Part shown: piece after piece, positions 34,943-36,498 of the stretch
How positions within the stretch are numbered: the first letter of the stretch is position 1
Layout of the letters: the number at the start of each line of letters is the position of its first letter
Source: JAZKIX01 sp040384645
GTDB taxonomy: Bacteria > Pseudomonadota > Gammaproteobacteria > Burkholderiales > Burkholderiaceae_D
Length of the DNA stretch: 36,498 nt
NCBI GenBank assembly: GCA_040384645.1
Contig: JAZKIX010000009.1
Location: forward strand, 1 to 36,498
Direction of reading: 5' to 3'
Program-made: the position numbers and the translations under genes
The notes under the pieces: model-generated
What the model was told of the DNA's origin: nothing
What the model saw: only the letters and a program-made list of their open reading frames with translations
Database searches by the model: none

Positions 34943-35932
34943 TTAATGATTTCGATCCACCGCGAACACGCATAGTTTTAGTAAAGCGGCTTTAAAAACG
35001 CTTTCTGGTAACCGGGCGATTGATTGGGTGGCGCGGTTTGCGGCTTTTTCAGCCTCGCGTTTGGTGTAGTCCAAGGCGCCGCAACTTGTGACGGCGGCCA
35101 AAATGACATCAAAATGTTGTTCGTCGCCGTTTTCAATACATTCGCGCACCAAGGCGCGCTGTGCTGGCGAACCATTTTCCATCAGGTAAATCAAGGGCAA
35201 TGTTGGCTTGCCTTCGCGCAAATCATCGCCGACATTTTTGCCAATGTCGGCGGCATTGCCAGAATAGTCGAGCACGTCGTCGATCAGTTGAAATGCTGTG
35301 CCTAAGGAGCGTCCGTATTCTGCAGCGGCATCAATTTCGGATTCGGACGCACCCGAGATCAAGGCGCCTAATTGCGCTGCTGCCTCGAATAGTTTGGCGG
35401 TTTTGGAACGGATCACTTGCAGGTAACGTTCTTCGCTGACATCGGGATCGTGCATGTTCAGCAACTGCAATACTTCGCCTTCGGCAATCACATTGGTGGC
35501 GTCCGACAATATCTGCATGACGCGCATATTGTCGATCGACACCATCATTTGGAATGCACGCGAATACAGAAAATCCCCTACCAATACCGAAGCTGCATTA
35601 CCAAATAATGCATTGGCGGTTTCTCTGCCGCGCCGCATCGATGATTCATCCACTACATCGTCGTGCAACAGGGTCGCGGTGTGAATGAATTCAACTACGG
35701 CCGCCAGTTCGTGGTGAAAAGTCCCTCGGTAGCCATAAGCGTTGGCGACCAGCAGCACCAATACCGGTCGGATGCGCTTGCCGCCTGCGCTGATGATGTA
35801 CTCGGCAATTTGATTGACCAGACTGACATCGGAATGCAATTTCTGGCGTATCACCTGATTGACCGCTTCCAGGTCGGCAGCGATTGGTTCAGAAATGGAG
35901 TTTTGATTGAGGTTTTGGGTAGCGGCAGACAA
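34943..35932 (-). CDS. ispB: Octaprenyl diphosphate synthase (polyprenyl synthase)
   Basis: IspB makes the long all-trans prenyl chain of ubiquinone. The frame is open to 36067, but the family-like N-terminus begins at SAATQNLNQNSISEPIAADL, so I chose the TTG at 35932, giving 329 residues. A TATAAT on the minus strand at 35964-35969 lies inside the longer frame, which supports the later start. Both aspartate-rich motifs are present: DDVVD (residues 91-95) and DDVLD (218-222), plus GGKRIRP for substrate binding. Chain length (C40 or other) cannot be told from sequence. It is divergent from rplU, as in many proteobacteria. Confidence 0.93.
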   Translation of the reverse strand: MSAATQNLNQNSISEPIAADLEAVNQVIRQKLHSDVSLVNQIAEYIISAGGKRIRPVLVLLVANAYGYRGTFHHELAAVVEFIHTATLLHDDVVDESSMRRGRETANALFGNAASVLVGDFLYSRAFQMMVSIDNMRVMQILSDATNVIAEGEVLQLLNMHDPDVSEERYLQVIRSKTAKLFEAAAQLGALISGASESEIDAAAEYGRSLGTAFQLIDDVLDYSGNAADIGKNVGDDLREGKPTLPLIYLMENGSPAQRALVRECIENGDEQHFDVILAAVTSCGALDYTKREAEKAANRATQSIARLPESVFKAALLKLCVFAVDRNH

Positions 35933-35963
35933 GGCGAACCTGCAAGAAATCGAATGTGCCGCG

Positions 35964-35969
35964 ATTATA
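35964..35969 (-). promoter_or_regulatory. Candidate -10 box of ispB
   Basis: Read on the minus strand, this is a perfect TATAAT, with a start point expected about 25 bases before the TTG at 35932. No good -35 hexamer lies at 16-18 bases, so the promoter is only a candidate. Confidence 0.5.
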
Positions 35970-36121
35970 CGACGCCTAACCGATGCTGCTGCGGCTGTTG
36001 AATGCAGGTTTATAAGTCGCCGTGGTATGCATTGTAATCTGGAGATTTGTAAAGTGCGCAGTGGCAAATACGTTATTGATCGTATTGCACTCGCTGTAAG
36101 TCATGAAGGTGATGAAATGGA

Positions 36122-36196
36122 GGGGGTATAAGACAATATTGTGCTCTTCCCGCACGTTTTCATTGGCTTAAAATAAATACACCATGGAGTATATTT
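36122..36196 (+). repeat. Dispersed 75-bp intergenic element, copy 4 (ispB-rplU)
   Basis: Fourth copy, ungapped with the others: GGGGGTATA, TCCCGCACG, ATTGGCTTAAAATAAATAC and AGTATATTTT at the same offsets. The dyad is ATAC and GTAT around eight bases, with CCATGG in the middle. It lies about 140 bases upstream of the canonical rplU promoter, so it is not the rplU core promoter. If it initiates transcription, it would make a long rplU leader or a short upstream RNA. The preceding bases (GTGATGAAATGGA) resemble those before copy 2. Confidence 0.85.
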
Positions 36197-36333
36197 TCTC
36201 ATCAAGCCACGGAAATTATGTTTTTAGCACAAGTGCGGCGATTCAACGCCCTATAGATAGATTGGAGATTTTTTTGAATTGTACGTATACGGTGTGGAAA
36301 ATAGCTGCAATTGTCTCTCGCATCGACATGATT
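36197..36333. other. Spacer between repeat copy 4 and the rplU promoter
   Basis: An AT-rich stretch with no convincing open frame, hairpin or repeat. With the stretch at 35970-36121, also without a recognisable gene once ispB is started at 35932, it makes up most of the 510-base ispB-rplU intergenic region. Confidence 0.5.
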
Positions 36334-36362
36334 TTGACCATATAGGGCATTCCATGTATAAT
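36334..36362 (+). promoter_or_regulatory. Sigma-70 promoter of rplU
   Basis: TTGACC (36334-36339) and TATAAT (36357-36362) are separated by 17 bases, five of six and six of six matches to the consensus. The expected start point is near 36369, about 75 bases before the rplU ATG. This is the best promoter match found in the window and fits a highly expressed ribosomal protein gene. Confidence 0.88.
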
Positions 36363-36371
36363 CCACGGTTC

Positions 36372-36410
36372 TCCCGATTCTGCGTGAACATAGTGCAGAG
36401 TGTGGCGGGA
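36372..36410 (+). promoter_or_regulatory. Stem-loop at the 5' end of the rplU transcript
   Basis: TCCCG (36372-36376) pairs with CGGGA (36406-36410), and ATTCTGC (36377-36383) with GCAGAGT (36395-36401, one G-U pair), leaving a four-base bulge on the 3' side and an 11-base loop. It begins a few bases after the predicted start point. It could stabilise the mRNA or serve as a ribosomal-protein binding site; neither is shown. Confidence 0.5.
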
Positions 36411-36442
36411 AACGTTCCTTAATTAAATTGATGAGGTTTCAC

Positions 36443-36498
36443 ATGTACGCGGTCATAAAAACCGGTGGCAAACAATACAAAGTTGTCGCTGGTGAAAA
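36443..36498 (+). CDS. rplU: Ribosomal protein L21, 5' part
   Basis: The first 18 codons of L21 are present (MYAVIKTGGKQYKVVAGE), after which the gene leaves the window. L21 is a 50S subunit protein that binds 23S rRNA. A TGAGG ribosome site lies six bases before the ATG. The divergent ispB and the strong promoter upstream fit the usual rplU-rpmA arrangement. Confidence 0.95.
   Translation, partial: MYAVIKTGGKQYKVVAGE

Noticed and set aside
8611..36196. The four repeats as a CRISPR array or insertion-sequence ends
   Set aside because: Copies are thousands of bases apart, all in one orientation, with no spacers, no transposase and no clear target duplications.

Overview
The window is chromosomal DNA from a betaproteobacterium, most likely a member of Oxalobacteraceae or a close relative in Burkholderiales. 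This rests on gene order and protein character: a dcw cluster running into lpxC and secA, then argJ, a DUF815 ATPase and mutT, an opposing yacG-zapD-coaE-pilD-pilC-pilB block, and ispB divergent from rplU. The genus cannot be fixed by reading alone. No plasmid, phage, insertion sequence, CRISPR array, tRNA or rRNA gene was seen.

Region 1 (1-14632, plus strand) is the division and cell-wall cluster: the 3' end of ftsI, then murE, murF, mraY, murD, ftsW, murG, murC, ddlB, ftsQ, ftsA and ftsZ. The Mur enzymes and Ddl make UDP-MurNAc-pentapeptide with meso-diaminopimelate. MraY and MurG build lipid II. FtsW and FtsI polymerise and crosslink it at the septum, and FtsQ, FtsA and FtsZ organise the divisome. 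Most junctions overlap or are a few bases apart. The exceptions are a 172-base gap before murC and a 231-base leader before ftsZ, and both hold structure. Region 2 (14633-21180) has a peroxiredoxin, lpxC (lipid A), a minus-strand DUF721/DciA-like gene, a membrane-anchored M23 (LytM) protein and secA with a clear terminator. Region 3 (21285-25278) has argJ, the DUF815 ATPase, mutT and a dadA-like oxidoreductase.

Region 4 (25310-32285, minus strand) carries yacG, zapD (an FtsZ-bundling factor), coaE, the type IV pilus genes pilD, pilC and pilB, and a corC/hlyC-type membrane CBS protein interrupted by ten undetermined bases. Region 5 (32654-36498) has a 760-residue multidomain glycosyltransferase-like TPR protein, ispB on the minus strand, and the start of rplU behind a near-consensus promoter.

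The most striking unexplained signal is a family of four intergenic copies of one element of about 75 bp (8611-8685, 16466-16540, 23430-23504, 36122-36196). All four lie on the plus strand. They align without a single gap, with blocks of invariant bases separated by variable bases. An identical 63-base distance separates two GTAT(A/T) motifs, and an ATAC/GTAT dyad ends each copy in a -10-like sequence. I do not recognise it as a named family. It looks like a fixed-geometry regulatory site or promoter, or a short dispersed repeat. Further points of interest are a long hairpin in the ftsZ leader, a hairpin at the start of the rplU transcript, several non-ATG starts that fix gene boundaries, and a SEC-C zinc motif inside the glycosyltransferase-TPR fusion.
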